This document shows, piece by piece, positions 6,701 to 13,489 of a stretch of DNA of 13,562 bases. Origin of the DNA: Marinagarivorans sp. UBA5868 (GTDB lineage: Bacteria; Pseudomonadota; Gammaproteobacteria; Pseudomonadales; Cellvibrionaceae). The notes below the pieces were generated by a model. That model worked only from the letters and a program-made list of their open reading frames with translations, had not been told where the DNA came from and did no database searches. The position numbers and the translations under genes are program-made. The DNA is taken from positions 1 through 13,562 of the forward strand of contig DJFQ01000139.1 in NCBI GenBank assembly GCA_002432095.1, given 5' to 3'. Position 1 is the stretch's first letter. Each line of letters opens with the position of its first letter.

Positions 6701-8778
6701 TCTACAACTTGCTGGGCAACGCGATTAAATTCACCGACCACGGCTCGGTGGTGGTAACAGCGCGCTATGAACAGCATCAGGTATGGGTTTCCGTGAGTGA
6801 TACTGGTATCGGCATAGCGGCGGAAAATTTCGAATCGATTTTTGCCTCGTTCGAACAAGTGGAAGATCACACGGATCGCCAGTACGGTGGCACCGGCCTG
6901 GGACTTGCGGTAACCCGGCAACTGGTGGAGCTGCACGGTGGCCAAATCCGTGTGGAGTCCGAACCCGGTCGCGGTTCCACCTTCTACTTCAATCTGCCGT
7001 GTACCGAACAAGCACCAGTGCTGGATGCTGAGCGCAACCCACTGCTGGATCGCGAGATGCTGAGCCAACAACTCAGCGACGCGGCGGCGGATGGCAACGG
7101 CAATACCCTGCTCCCCACCGCCGAACAGCTCCGTGAGAACGACCGTTTCCGCCTGCTTTTGGTGGATGACGAGCCGGTCAATCGCCAAGTGCTGTGCAAT
7201 CAACTGTCGTTGCAAGGTTATCAATTGGTGGAAGCGGAGAGCGGTCCCGAGGCGCTGGAGCTGCTGCAAAGTCACGGTCCCTTCGACTTGGTGCTGCTCG
7301 ACATCATGATGCCACGCATGAGCGGTTATGAAGTCTGCGCACGCATCCGCCGGCAACATCCAGTTAACGAGCTGCCCGTGATATTCCTCACCGCGAAAAA
7401 CCTGATCGCGGATCTGGTGGACGGGTTTGAGGTCGGCGCCAACGACTTCCTCACCAAGCCCATCGCCAAAGGCGAGCTGGTGTCGCGGGTACGGACGCAT
7501 TTGCAATTGCTGGATGTGCACCGCCACCTGGAGGAAAAAGTGAAAGAGCGCACCATGGAAGTGGAGCACGCCAATAAGGTCCTGGAGACCCTGGACGGCA
7601 TAGTCGCCACCATCAACCAAGAGGTGATTCTCGGGCGGTTGCTGGATGTACTGCTGCGCGAAGCAATGCACCTGTTTGGCGAAGCTGAGCGAGCCATCTA
7701 CTGGTCGTTCAACAATGCCTCTGGGGAGTTCGAGGCGATAGCGGCAGAAGGCTACCCGCCCGCTCTGTTACAAACACTCAAACTGGACAACAACACGCTA
7801 TTGACTCGCTACTGCGAGCAGGCGCAGCGCCTGGAAAAAGATATCTATCTGTTAAAACCAGGCATTCAAGGCAGATCGCTGTCGCCGCTAGCGGGACTGC
7901 CAGCCGCACGGGCCGAACTGGCGCTGGCGATTAGTTTTGACGACGGCGTCATCGGCTTTCTCTGCCTGCATAACCTGTCGGCCCAGGATGCCTTCGACCA
8001 GTTGGATACCGTCACCGTCAGCCGCTTCCACGCCCACACCCGTTCGGCGCTATTGAAAGCGCGGTTGATGGAAACGCTTAAAGCACAGAATGAGAAGCTG
8101 GAAGACGCCAGCCTCACCGATCAGCTCACCGGGCTGCGCAACCGCCGCTATCTGTTGAAATACCTGGACTCGGACATCGCCCTGACATTGCGCTCCCACC
8201 GAGGCCGCGCCCCGGACGAGCCGCCACCGCCGAATTCCGACCTGCTGTTTTTTATTCTCGATATCGATCACTTCAAAGAGATCAACGATGTCTATGGCCA
8301 CGCGGCGGGGGATCAAGTCCTGGTGCAAATCAAACGCATCATGGAACAGGTGTTCCGCGAGTCCGACTTTCTAGTGCGCTGGGGCGGGGAAGAATTTTTG
8401 ATGGTCGCCCGCTTCAGCAATCGCAAAGCAGCGCCGTTGATGGCGGAGCGCCTGCGCCAAGCGGTCAACCGTTATCAGTTCGATATAGGCGACGGCCAGA
8501 TTGTCCAGCGTACCTGCTCCATCGGTTTTGCCTGCTTCCCCTATCTCGTCAGCGAGCCTTTAGCATTTAGCTGGAACCAGGTGGTGGATATCGCCGATAT
8601 GTGCCTCTACGCCGCCAAACGCAGCCAACGCGATTGCTGGGTTGGGGTCGAAGCCCACGCTGGCAGCGAAGGTCAGCTCAGCTATCACGCCATCGCCACG
8701 CGACCGCAACAATTGATTAGCGAGCGCAAGCTCCTGCTGCATACCTCCATCGCGCCAGATAAACCATTGCATTGGTAA
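3787..8778 (+). CDS. Propeller-type hybrid histidine kinase / receiver / diguanylate cyclase
   Basis: This 1663-residue membrane sensor has a Sec signal ending in VWA (about residue 31). It then has 14 Reg_prop-type blade motifs (such as GDIWVATEGGINRY) between residues 62 and 668, which fits two seven-bladed propellers in the periplasm. A Y_Y_Y domain (about 729-802) and a membrane segment (about 806-826) follow. The cytoplasmic part has HisKA with phospho-acceptor H859 (SHELRTPLNG), HATPase_c with an N box (DENRLQQILYNLLGNAIKF), DTGIGIA from D1005 and GGTGLGLA, a receiver with phospho-acceptor D1172 (LLDIMMP) and FLTKP, a coiled coil with a GAF-like domain (about 1265-1425), and a GGDEF domain. 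The GGDEF signature is GGEEF at 1533-1537, a form usually active. An RxxD inhibitory site, R1524 to D1527, lies five residues before it, so product feedback by c-di-GMP is likely. The start is TTG 3787: no ATG or GTG lies in frame between the upstream stop at 3718 and the signal peptide. No strong ribosome site is seen. The ligand is unknown; related sensors often sense glycans. Confidence 0.93.
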   Translation: MTPTQPHNRLLRRLLTCLVLLCTLQIQGVWANQDFHARFESVKTRAGVTLGYIDAILQDNIGYIWMGGENGLVRFDGYQFRVYRNHPDNPESLSNNTVWSLTEDAKGDIWVATEGGINRYNRAQDNFTRFQHDPTNPRSLTHDTVRAVKVTRNGLIMTGTFGGGAGLLHPERGSFIPIRSQNDKRDTNVWAVYEDMAGKLWIGTEGGGASSYDPQSRTFTRYHMLASGSHRIGSDTVRSITQDRAGDIWLGTDAGVYRLDNGAVVEHWRHIPGQNLSLGSNIVWDVYEDQYGDIWVATDGGGLNLLRRNSPLVRRFTHNSLDPTSISSNVLRQVIEDQAGDIWTANFPSGVNVFHRAAQWVAHVRHDADSTGGLNNPSVLSFLETGDGSLWVGTDGGGLNRIRPDGSFEYLQRGDQGLSANAVLSLALDRDGHIWIGTWGGGVNRYDPATGKLTRYPALPDEPGALSHPNIWAVLVDQDNDVWFGTEGGGLNRYNRRTDSIERIPYGATDSRHTAGGIIWSLFQDHRGMIWVGSNAGLSRLDKTTGEFRHWQHTEKDPLSLSNNTVLAIFEDRQQQLWIGTRAGLNRLHPNGETFRVIRTDDGLANDGITSILQDGEGRIWLGTNDGLASLDPATYDVRNYNRTDWASGKFNYGSAIRLQSGELVFGGIQGFVRFQPQNLRINPFKPSVVLTDFQIFNESQSPGGQGSPLSQSLGATRHIVLDHTQSVFSLEFAALNYYGTESNRYAYKLEGFDRNWNDVGTERKATYTNLGAGEYFFRVKAANNDGIWNEDGLELRLTITPAPWRTWWAYLLYTLAAALLIWSYVRAQQRKIAQERAVNDRLRQLDKLKDNFLANTSHELRTPLNGIIGLADSLLEGVAGELNPQVRLNLQMITNSGKRLANLVNDILDFARLKNRKLQLQPKPVLLRPLVDTVVSLSRPLVGRKDLDLSNQVDAGLPSVMADENRLQQILYNLLGNAIKFTDHGSVVVTARYEQHQVWVSVSDTGIGIAAENFESIFASFEQVEDHTDRQYGGTGLGLAVTRQLVELHGGQIRVESEPGRGSTFYFNLPCTEQAPVLDAERNPLLDREMLSQQLSDAAADGNGNTLLPTAEQLRENDRFRLLLVDDEPVNRQVLCNQLSLQGYQLVEAESGPEALELLQSHGPFDLVLLDIMMPRMSGYEVCARIRRQHPVNELPVIFLTAKNLIADLVDGFEVGANDFLTKPIAKGELVSRVRTHLQLLDVHRHLEEKVKERTMEVEHANKVLETLDGIVATINQEVILGRLLDVLLREAMHLFGEAERAIYWSFNNASGEFEAIAAEGYPPALLQTLKLDNNTLLTRYCEQAQRLEKDIYLLKPGIQGRSLSPLAGLPAARAELALAISFDDGVIGFLCLHNLSAQDAFDQLDTVTVSRFHAHTRSALLKARLMETLKAQNEKLEDASLTDQLTGLRNRRYLLKYLDSDIALTLRSHRGRAPDEPPPPNSDLLFFILDIDHFKEINDVYGHAAGDQVLVQIKRIMEQVFRESDFLVRWGGEEFLMVARFSNRKAAPLMAERLRQAVNRYQFDIGDGQIVQRTCSIGFACFPYLVSEPLAFSWNQVVDIADMCLYAAKRSQRDCWVGVEAHAGSEGQLSYHAIATRPQQLISERKLLLHTSIAPDKPLHW

Positions 8779-8863
8779 GAAGCGGACGCAACGATCCATG
8801 TTCGGCGTAACAATCCGTATAACCCCTGGTCTATGGCTTCACATTCTGCTGCCGAGGTGACTT

Positions 8864-9859
8864 ATGCTGATCCGCCGCCCCACTGATATTCCCTCCTCCG
8901 AAATTACGCCGGAGTCGGTATACCGCAATCGCCGGGAATTTATGCGCGGCGCCATCGGCCTCACCGCGCTCGGACTGAGTGGCGGCGTACTCGCCAAACC
9001 CGCGCATATCACCGACGCAGAAGTGGCTGGTGCACCCTGGCTGAAAAATCAGATCTCTGCGGCAACAGCGGGAAAAGCCGATAGCAATGAAACTTTAACG
9101 CCCTATCAGCACGTCACCGGCTACAACAATTTTTACGAATTCGGCTACGACAAAACCGACCCCGCAGCCCATGCAGACAGTTTGACCACCGACCCCTGGA
9201 AAGTGGAAATCGCTGGGGAAGTGAACAAGCCCGGCAGCTACAACCTGGAAGATCTGCTCAAAGGATTAACGCTGGAAGAGCGCATTTACCGCCTGCGCTG
9301 TGTCGAAGCCTGGTCCATGGTGATTCCTTGGATTGGTTTTTCGCTTGCGGATTTACTCAAGCGCTTCGAACCCACCAGCAAAGCCAAATACGTCGCCTTC
9401 ACAACTTTGATGCGTCCAGAGGAAATGCCGGCGCAAAAAAGTCGGCTCAGCACAATTAAATGGCCCTACCGAGAGGGTTTACGCATGGACGAAGCCATGC
9501 ATCCGCTCACACTTATGGCGGTGGGTCTTTATGGCAAAGTGCTGCCCAATCAAAACGGCGCACCATTACGCTTGGTGGTGCCGTGGAAATACGGTTTTAA
9601 AAGCATTAAATCCATCGTGAAAATTGAACTGACAGAGGAGCAACCTTACACCAGTTGGAGTGCCATCGCGTCTGACGAATACGGCTTTTACGCCAATGTA
9701 AATCCCCAGGTGGATCACCCGCGCTGGAGCCAGGCACAGGAACGCCGCCTGCCCAGCGGACTTTTGCGACCAAATGTTATCCCTACACAAATGTTTAACG
9801 GTTATGCGGATCAGGTTGCAGGGCTTTATTCCGGCATGGATTTACGCAAGTTGTATTAA
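8864..9859 (+). CDS. msrP: MsrP, periplasmic protein-methionine-sulfoxide reductase, molybdopterin subunit
   Basis: MsrP reduces both forms of methionine sulfoxide in oxidised periplasmic proteins, taking electrons from the membrane protein MsrQ. The 331-residue length matches the family (E. coli YedY/MsrP, 334). A twin-arginine signal, RREFMRG with R23-R24, and a hydrophobic stretch show that it is folded with its Mo-molybdopterin before Tat export. [17 protein letters not shown] places the expected molybdenum-ligand cysteine at C146, and the oxidoreductase fold continues to the C-terminus ([29 protein letters not shown]). ATG 8864 is preceded by GAGGTG at good spacing. The gene follows the large sensor by 85 bases with no clear terminator between; a TATAAC at 8818-8823 could be a -10 element of its own promoter, but the matching -35 is weak. 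It is followed at once by msrQ. Confidence 0.95.
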   Translation: MLIRRPTDIPSSEITPESVYRNRREFMRGAIGLTALGLSGGVLAKPAHITDAEVAGAPWLKNQISAATAGKADSNETLTPYQHVTGYNNFYEFGYDKTDPAAHADSLTTDPWKVEIAGEVNKPGSYNLEDLLKGLTLEERIYRLRCVEAWSMVIPWIGFSLADLLKRFEPTSKAKYVAFTTLMRPEEMPAQKSRLSTIKWPYREGLRMDEAMHPLTLMAVGLYGKVLPNQNGAPLRLVVPWKYGFKSIKSIVKIELTEEQPYTSWSAIASDEYGFYANVNPQVDHPRWSQAQERRLPSGLLRPNVIPTQMFNGYADQVAGLYSGMDLRKLY

Positions 9860-9862
9860 TTT

Positions 9863-10486
9863 ATGTCCACACCCTGGCGCCGCCTGCTGATTTTTATTCT
9901 CTCGTGCCTGCCTTTGGCGTGGCTTATCTGGGCCACGTTGCAGCAACAATTGGGCGCAGACCCGGCAAAAACTATCGTGCTGGAAACCGGCCATTACACC
10001 TTTTATTTTCTCCTGCTCACCCTCGCCGTCACACCACTGCGCAGACTAATTAAATTCCGCCGATTTCATTTTCGCTGGCTGCAAAGCCATCGGCGCATGC
10101 TAGGCCTATTCACGCTGTTTTACGCCCTCACCCATGTAGCAGCCTATTTGGTCTTTATTCTCGGAATGGACCTCTCGTTATTCGTCGCTGAACTGGTAAA
10201 ACGTCCATACATCCTCTTCACGCTACCAGCAATAGCGCTATTGATTGTTCTCGGTATCACCTCCACCCAAGGAATGATGCGCAGACTGGGGAAAAATTGG
10301 CGGCGCCTGCACAGCAGTATTTATTTAATTGCCGTGCTCGCATGGCTGCATGTATTTCTGCAGGTGCGTTCGAGTTATGGAGATGCGGTATTTTTCGGGG
10401 TGATGGTGGCGGTGCTGCTGGGCGTGCGGATTTATTGGAAAATTTTGGGCAAGCGCACGGCGGCACAGCCAACGCCATCGGCGTGA
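9863..10486 (+). CDS. msrQ: MsrQ, haem-binding membrane subunit of the MsrPQ system
   Basis: MsrQ is the inner-membrane haem b protein that passes electrons from the respiratory chain or flavin reductases to MsrP. The 207-residue product (E. coli YedZ/MsrQ, 211) has about six hydrophobic segments and the ferric-reductase-like transmembrane pattern. Conserved histidines in the family's helices are present: ETGHYTFYFLLL, QSHRRMLGLFTLFYALTHVAAY and RLHSSIYLIAVLAWLHVF. The start is only 3 bases after the msrP stop and has no good ribosome site, so translation is probably coupled to msrP. It is followed by a bidirectional terminator at 10580-10609. Confidence 0.94.
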   Translation: MSTPWRRLLIFILSCLPLAWLIWATLQQQLGADPAKTIVLETGHYTFYFLLLTLAVTPLRRLIKFRRFHFRWLQSHRRMLGLFTLFYALTHVAAYLVFILGMDLSLFVAELVKRPYILFTLPAIALLIVLGITSTQGMMRRLGKNWRRLHSSIYLIAVLAWLHVFLQVRSSYGDAVFFGVMVAVLLGVRIYWKILGKRTAAQPTPSA

Positions 10487-10579
10487 ACTCTTTTTACAAA
10501 TTCAATTACGGATTTAATTGAATAAATGATTGAGATTAGACGAGAGCGAACCGAAGATGGTTAAGGACCGAGATAATTA

Positions 10580-10609
10580 AAACCTTACCGGCGAGCGCCG
10601 GTAAGGTTT
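10580..10609. terminator. Bidirectional terminator between msrQ and the RCC1-like lipoprotein
   Basis: A perfect inverted repeat has 14-base arms at 10580-10593 and 10596-10609 (core ACCGGCG/CGCCGGT), with A-rich sequence on the left and T-rich on the right. The plus strand reads stem then TTTATTT; the minus strand reads stem then TTTTAATTA. It lies about 95 bases after the msrQ stop and 10 bases after the stop of the converging minus-strand gene, so it probably ends both transcripts. Confidence 0.85.
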
Positions 10610-10618
10610 ATTTAAAAC

Positions 10619-11854
10619 TTACTCGCGACACTCCGCCGGCATGTAAACCGATTTGCCCTGCATATTAACGGTGCGTGCAACCGCACTGCCGAAGCCCCAG
10701 CATTTTAACTCACCGGTTTTAAGAGCGGCGCAGCTGAATTCGCGACCGGCAGTAATGCTGACAGCGTTGGAGATTTCCGCTCCCATTTCATCTTTGATAA
10801 CGGTGGGTGAACGACTGCCACCGCCGGAACCGGCTTCATTGGAACCGGCGCCGGAGCAGTAGACTTTGCCGCTATCTTCCAGCCAGCAGGCGGTGTGCTG
10901 TCCACAAGCGCTGGCGACCATGCCGCTGGTGAATGTTGGCACCGGGGATTGGCGATTTTGGCTGTCGTAACCGGGAATGCCCAACTGGCCGTTCCAGTTT
11001 TCGCCATCGCAATAGGCAGAGCCGTCCGCGTAAATCGCGCACTTATTGTTGTCACCGCCGGAGAAAAAGGTGACCAAGCCCAGGCTGGACAGAAAATCCT
11101 GATTGCCAGTGGTGCACTGGATTTTGCCGTTTTCCAATACTGCGCAGCAGCCTTCCTTGTAACAACCCATGGAAGAAATGGGAGAGGCGGTGTTGCTGAT
11201 ACGAGTGGTGGGTGCGCTGCCGGGTGCGCCGCAGCGGATGGTGCTGTCTTCCATCTGTGCGCAATATTCGCTGTTGATGCCAAGGCGGCCAACGGCCAGA
11301 GCGCCCGAAGCGATTTCCGGGGTGGTGTTGGCCACGCCGTTGGTACCGCAATGCACGGCGCCGTTACTGCGCACCAGACAGAAACTGCCCTGATCGCCGT
11401 ATTCCCCGTTGGTGATCGCCACAGCGTCATTAATCAATGGTCCACCGCTGCCGAGTTTTATAAAGGACACGCTTAGATTGTCATGGAAACAGCCGGCAGC
11501 GCCGTCGCTGGTGACCACACACGGATTGCGCTTAGCGCCCGATCCCATGCCGATACCCGTGTTGGCGGCGCAAAGACCTCCTGCTATAGGGCCGCTGCCA
11601 ATCACATCACCTGAACTACTGGAAGAGCTGGATGAGCTTGAACTGCTGGAGGAACTCGAGCTGGAGCTACTGGACGAACTGGAACTGCTGGATGAGCTTG
11701 AGCTGCTTGATGAGCTGGAGCTGGAATTGCTGCTGGACGATGAACTACTCGAACTACTGCTGGAAGACGAGCCGCCGGATGAGCCAGTGCCGCCGCAGCC
11801 GGCCAATATCAGGCCCAATAAAAGACAGGCCAGGGGTTTACAGTGCTTGTACAT
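10619..11854 (-). CDS. Poly-Ser lipoprotein with seven RCC1-like repeats
   Basis: This is a 411-residue lipoprotein. The signal ends in the lipobox LAGC with the acylated cysteine at residue 20. A linker that is almost pure serine (about residues 23-81) follows, then a repeat domain to the C-terminus. The repeat unit is related to bacterial RCC1: a cysteine, nine residues usually including an Asp/Asn-Gly turn, and a second cysteine, as in CAIYADGSAYC and CAALKTGELKC. I count seven units with exactly nine residues between the cysteines, which fits one seven-bladed propeller with a disulfide in each blade. Later units carry RCC1-like GENWNGQLG and CWGFG. ATG 11854 is chosen because AAGGA lies 9 bases upstream and the lipoprotein signal begins there; an in-frame TTG at 11953 would add 33 residues that spoil the signal. 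The role is unknown; it is probably surface binding. The linker ties it in style to the cytochrome-CBM protein at the left edge. Confidence 0.88.
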   Translation of the reverse strand: MYKHCKPLACLLLGLILAGCGGTGSSGGSSSSSSSSSSSSSSNSSSSSSSSSSSSSSSSSSSSSSSSSSSSSSSSSSSSSSGDVIGSGPIAGGLCAANTGIGMGSGAKRNPCVVTSDGAAGCFHDNLSVSFIKLGSGGPLINDAVAITNGEYGDQGSFCLVRSNGAVHCGTNGVANTTPEIASGALAVGRLGINSEYCAQMEDSTIRCGAPGSAPTTRISNTASPISSMGCYKEGCCAVLENGKIQCTTGNQDFLSSLGLVTFFSGGDNNKCAIYADGSAYCDGENWNGQLGIPGYDSQNRQSPVPTFTSGMVASACGQHTACWLEDSGKVYCSGAGSNEAGSGGGSRSPTVIKDEMGAEISNAVSITAGREFSCAALKTGELKCWGFGSAVARTVNMQGKSVYMPAECRE

Positions 11855-11890
11855 GGGTGCTGTTCCTTGGTTTGTTATAAGAGGTAATAG

Positions 11891-11908
11891 ATAGGCGTTT
11901 TGGCCTAT
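11891..11908 (-). promoter_or_regulatory. Inverted repeat in the leader of the RCC1-like lipoprotein
   Basis: ATAGGC (11891-11896) and GCCTAT (11903-11908) are perfect 6-base arms around a 6-base spacer, 37-54 bases upstream of the start codon. It may be an operator or a hairpin in the 5' leader. Confidence 0.35.
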
Positions 11909-11952
11909 GGTCGAAAACCCGGTACCAGGGGTGGCTGGAATTTGACCGGGCA

Positions 11953-11981
11953 AGAATGTCGGTCGCCGAGGAGCACGTCAA
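11953..11981 (-). promoter_or_regulatory. Possible sigma-70 promoter for the RCC1-like lipoprotein
   Basis: Read on the minus strand, TTGACG (11981-11976) is a 5/6 match to a -35 box and lies 17 bases before CATTCT (11958-11953), a weak -10 box. This would give a leader of roughly 90 bases containing the ATAGGC/GCCTAT repeat. The -10 match is poor, so this is a suggestion only. Confidence 0.3.
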
Positions 11982-12076
11982 GCCTGGAAGGCCGTTTTTT
12001 TGCGACTCAATGCCGGTGCAGCACGCGGTTTTGCGACCGATGTCGAACTCTTAATACCGGAACGAGCAACGAATTT

Positions 12077-12259
12077 TCACAAATTATTTTTGAGGGTTTC
12101 AATCAGAAAATCCCCCACCAACCGCACCGCTGGCAAGCTGCGACGATGCGGCATCAACAACGTGGTCGTCACGCTGCCGGCGGTCCAATCAGGCAGAAGA
12201 TGCACAAGTCTTGCCGCGTCGGGTTGTGTACGGCACAAACTCAACGGAAGTGGCTCCAA
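12077..12259 (-). pseudogene. Remnant: C-terminal end of a LysR-type regulator
   Basis: Only about 50 residues have family likeness. AARLVHLLPDW, then TTLLMPHRRSLPAVRLVGDFLIETL and a stop match the last part of the LysR effector-binding domain, where a 'grLv.lLpdw' strand is followed by a 'p.rr.lp..vr.fidfl' strand and helix. Clear likeness begins near 12223. There is no helix-turn-helix and no effector pocket, so it cannot work as a regulator. Its missing N-terminus would lie to the right, where a piece of another gene begins on the opposite strand within about 30 bases. This supports an internal deletion rather than slow decay alone. Confidence 0.6.
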
Positions 12260-12480
12260 TGATCATGTCCCTGTTGAATGCCATGATTGAACTTTTCCCA
12301 CAAATCGCCAGGGAGGTCGACACCGGGAATTTCCCACCACCCAGTTCCAATAACGCCATGATGGCCACTGCCCTGAAAAAAATTATCGCCGGCAGCGCAG
12401 AGCAAGGCGTAAGCGCAGATTTGATACGTCCGATAAGCCAATTGTTTGATGAGGCGGTCCCAGCAGGTTTTGTTTGGTGA
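12211..12480 (+). pseudogene. Probable remnant: C-terminal end of a dehydrogenase-like protein
   Basis: An 89-codon frame whose part after 12253 (APMIMSLLNAMIELFPQ, then PPSSNNAMMATALKKII and GVSADLIRPISQLFDEAV) looks like the helical C-terminal domain of NAD(P)-dependent beta-hydroxyacid or imine-reductase-type dehydrogenases, in which a late helix pair closes over the active site. No nucleotide-binding GxGxxG domain is present upstream, and the frame ends abruptly after PAGFVW. LysR genes are commonly divergent from oxidoreductase genes, and the two remnants here have exactly that orientation. It could instead be a small expressed protein starting at an ATG near 12259 (GGAAGTGG precedes it), and the family call is tentative. 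Confidence 0.4.
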
Positions 12481-12523
12481 TAAGGATATTTCCGCGTTGC
12501 TGGCTTTTCTGTCGCCTCAACGT

Positions 12524-13489
12524 CTACAACAACGATAACGGACTTTTCACTCCATTTGCGCCTTGCTTTAATACATGAGTGTAAATTTGAGTCGTAGCAA
12601 GATCTGAATGGCCGAGTTGTTCTTGAATAGTCCGTATATCAATGCCATTCGCCAATAAATGTGTGGCAAACGAGTGGCGAAGCGTATGGCAGCTGACTTG
12701 CTTGGTAAAATTGCACTTAATTGCGGCGGAGCGTACGGCTTTTTGCAAACCTGTCTCATCAATGTGATGTCGCCTGAGCAAATTCGTTTGAGGGTCCCGG
12801 CTTAATTTTTTTGACCCAAACAAATACTGCCACCCCAATTCCTTGTTCGCGTTTGGGTATTTGCGGTCCAACGCGTGCGGTAGCCACACACCTTGAAATT
12901 CAGGGTTCGGCAAATCAAGCTCGAAATAGTGCTGCATCATCTGTATTTGAGCCTTTAATGCAGAGTGCAGCTCGGACGCCAAGGTCACTTGGCGGTGCTT
13001 ACCTCCCTTCCCATTCCAAATCCTCAGGCAGCCGTAATTGAAGTCCACATCCGCAATGCGCAACCTCACTGCCTCCATAAGCCGCAGGCCACTGCCGTAA
13101 AGCAACTGCGCGGGCAGTTTATAGCCCGTAGGGACATGATCAAACAGCTGTTTGACTTCACTTATGGTGAGAACAATTGGCAGCTTTTTTGGAATCTTCG
13201 ACTGATTGAACCTGAGATCCAGCGAGATAGGCTTACCAATAACTTTGTCGTATAAAAAAGCCAGTGAATTCAAAGCCAGCTGCTGGGTGGACCGGCTGAC
13301 ATTGCGTTTGTTGACCAGATGAGATAGAAAAGCCTCTACCGCCTCGCTACCGAGCTCCGCCGGATGGCGCTTACCAGAATAAAGTATATAAAGGCGGATC
13401 CAATAGATGTAGGTTTCAACCGTGCGCTTGGCGTAGCCCAAGGTCATCATTTTTTGGGCCACATCAGACAAAAATTTAGAGCGGGACAC
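12524..13489 (-). CDS. intI: Integron integrase (tyrosine recombinase)
   Basis: This is a complete 321-residue tyrosine recombinase of the IntI group. IntI recombines attI with folded single-stranded attC sites to capture and shuffle gene cassettes. The N-terminal core-binding domain has GYAKRTVETYIYWIRLYI and RHPAELGSEAVEAFLSHL. The catalytic set is intact: R136 (YGSGLR), H268 and R271 (CHTLRHSFATH), H294 (LGHSD) and nucleophile Y303 (IYTHV). The segment specific to integron integrases, absent from XerC/XerD, is present at about 200-222: LPHALDRKYPNA followed by a Trp-containing stretch and, a little later, RRHHID. It ends in GVKSPL as IntI proteins do. The start is GTG 13489, supported by AAGGAGG 4 bases upstream. 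A LexA-like box lies just upstream. The neighbouring attI and cassettes would be past the right edge. It sits beside decayed genes, marking the left border of the integron. Confidence 0.93.
   Translation of the reverse strand: MSRSKFLSDVAQKMMTLGYAKRTVETYIYWIRLYILYSGKRHPAELGSEAVEAFLSHLVNKRNVSRSTQQLALNSLAFLYDKVIGKPISLDLRFNQSKIPKKLPIVLTISEVKQLFDHVPTGYKLPAQLLYGSGLRLMEAVRLRIADVDFNYGCLRIWNGKGGKHRQVTLASELHSALKAQIQMMQHYFELDLPNPEFQGVWLPHALDRKYPNANKELGWQYLFGSKKLSRDPQTNLLRRHHIDETGLQKAVRSAAIKCNFTKQVSCHTLRHSFATHLLANGIDIRTIQEQLGHSDLATTQIYTHVLKQGANGVKSPLSLL

Noticed and set aside
5977..7671. A 564-codon open frame on the minus strand opposite the sensor gene
   Set aside because: It lies wholly antisense to the Y_Y_Y, kinase and receiver domains, which have clear motifs. 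Its product is rich in His, Gln and Val as expected from the complement of a GC-biased gene, and it shows no domain.
11409..11894. Plus-strand frames encoding Leu/Glu-rich runs opposite the serine linker, and a similar one at 1619-1903
   Set aside because: Serine codons read backwards give Leu, Glu, Asp and Trp-rich runs, so these are shadows of the poly-Ser lipoproteins. No ribosome site or other domain supports them.
11855..11953. Longer N-terminus for the RCC1-like lipoprotein from a TTG at 11953
   Set aside because: The added 33 residues would precede a perfect lipoprotein signal and have no ribosome site, while ATG 11854 has AAGGA at good distance.
12481..12530. Possible attC site at the 3' side of intI
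   Set aside because: CAAC-containing bits (CTCAAC, CTACAAC) are present but no paired GTTRRRY and RYYYAAC cores with a foldable stem can be seen.
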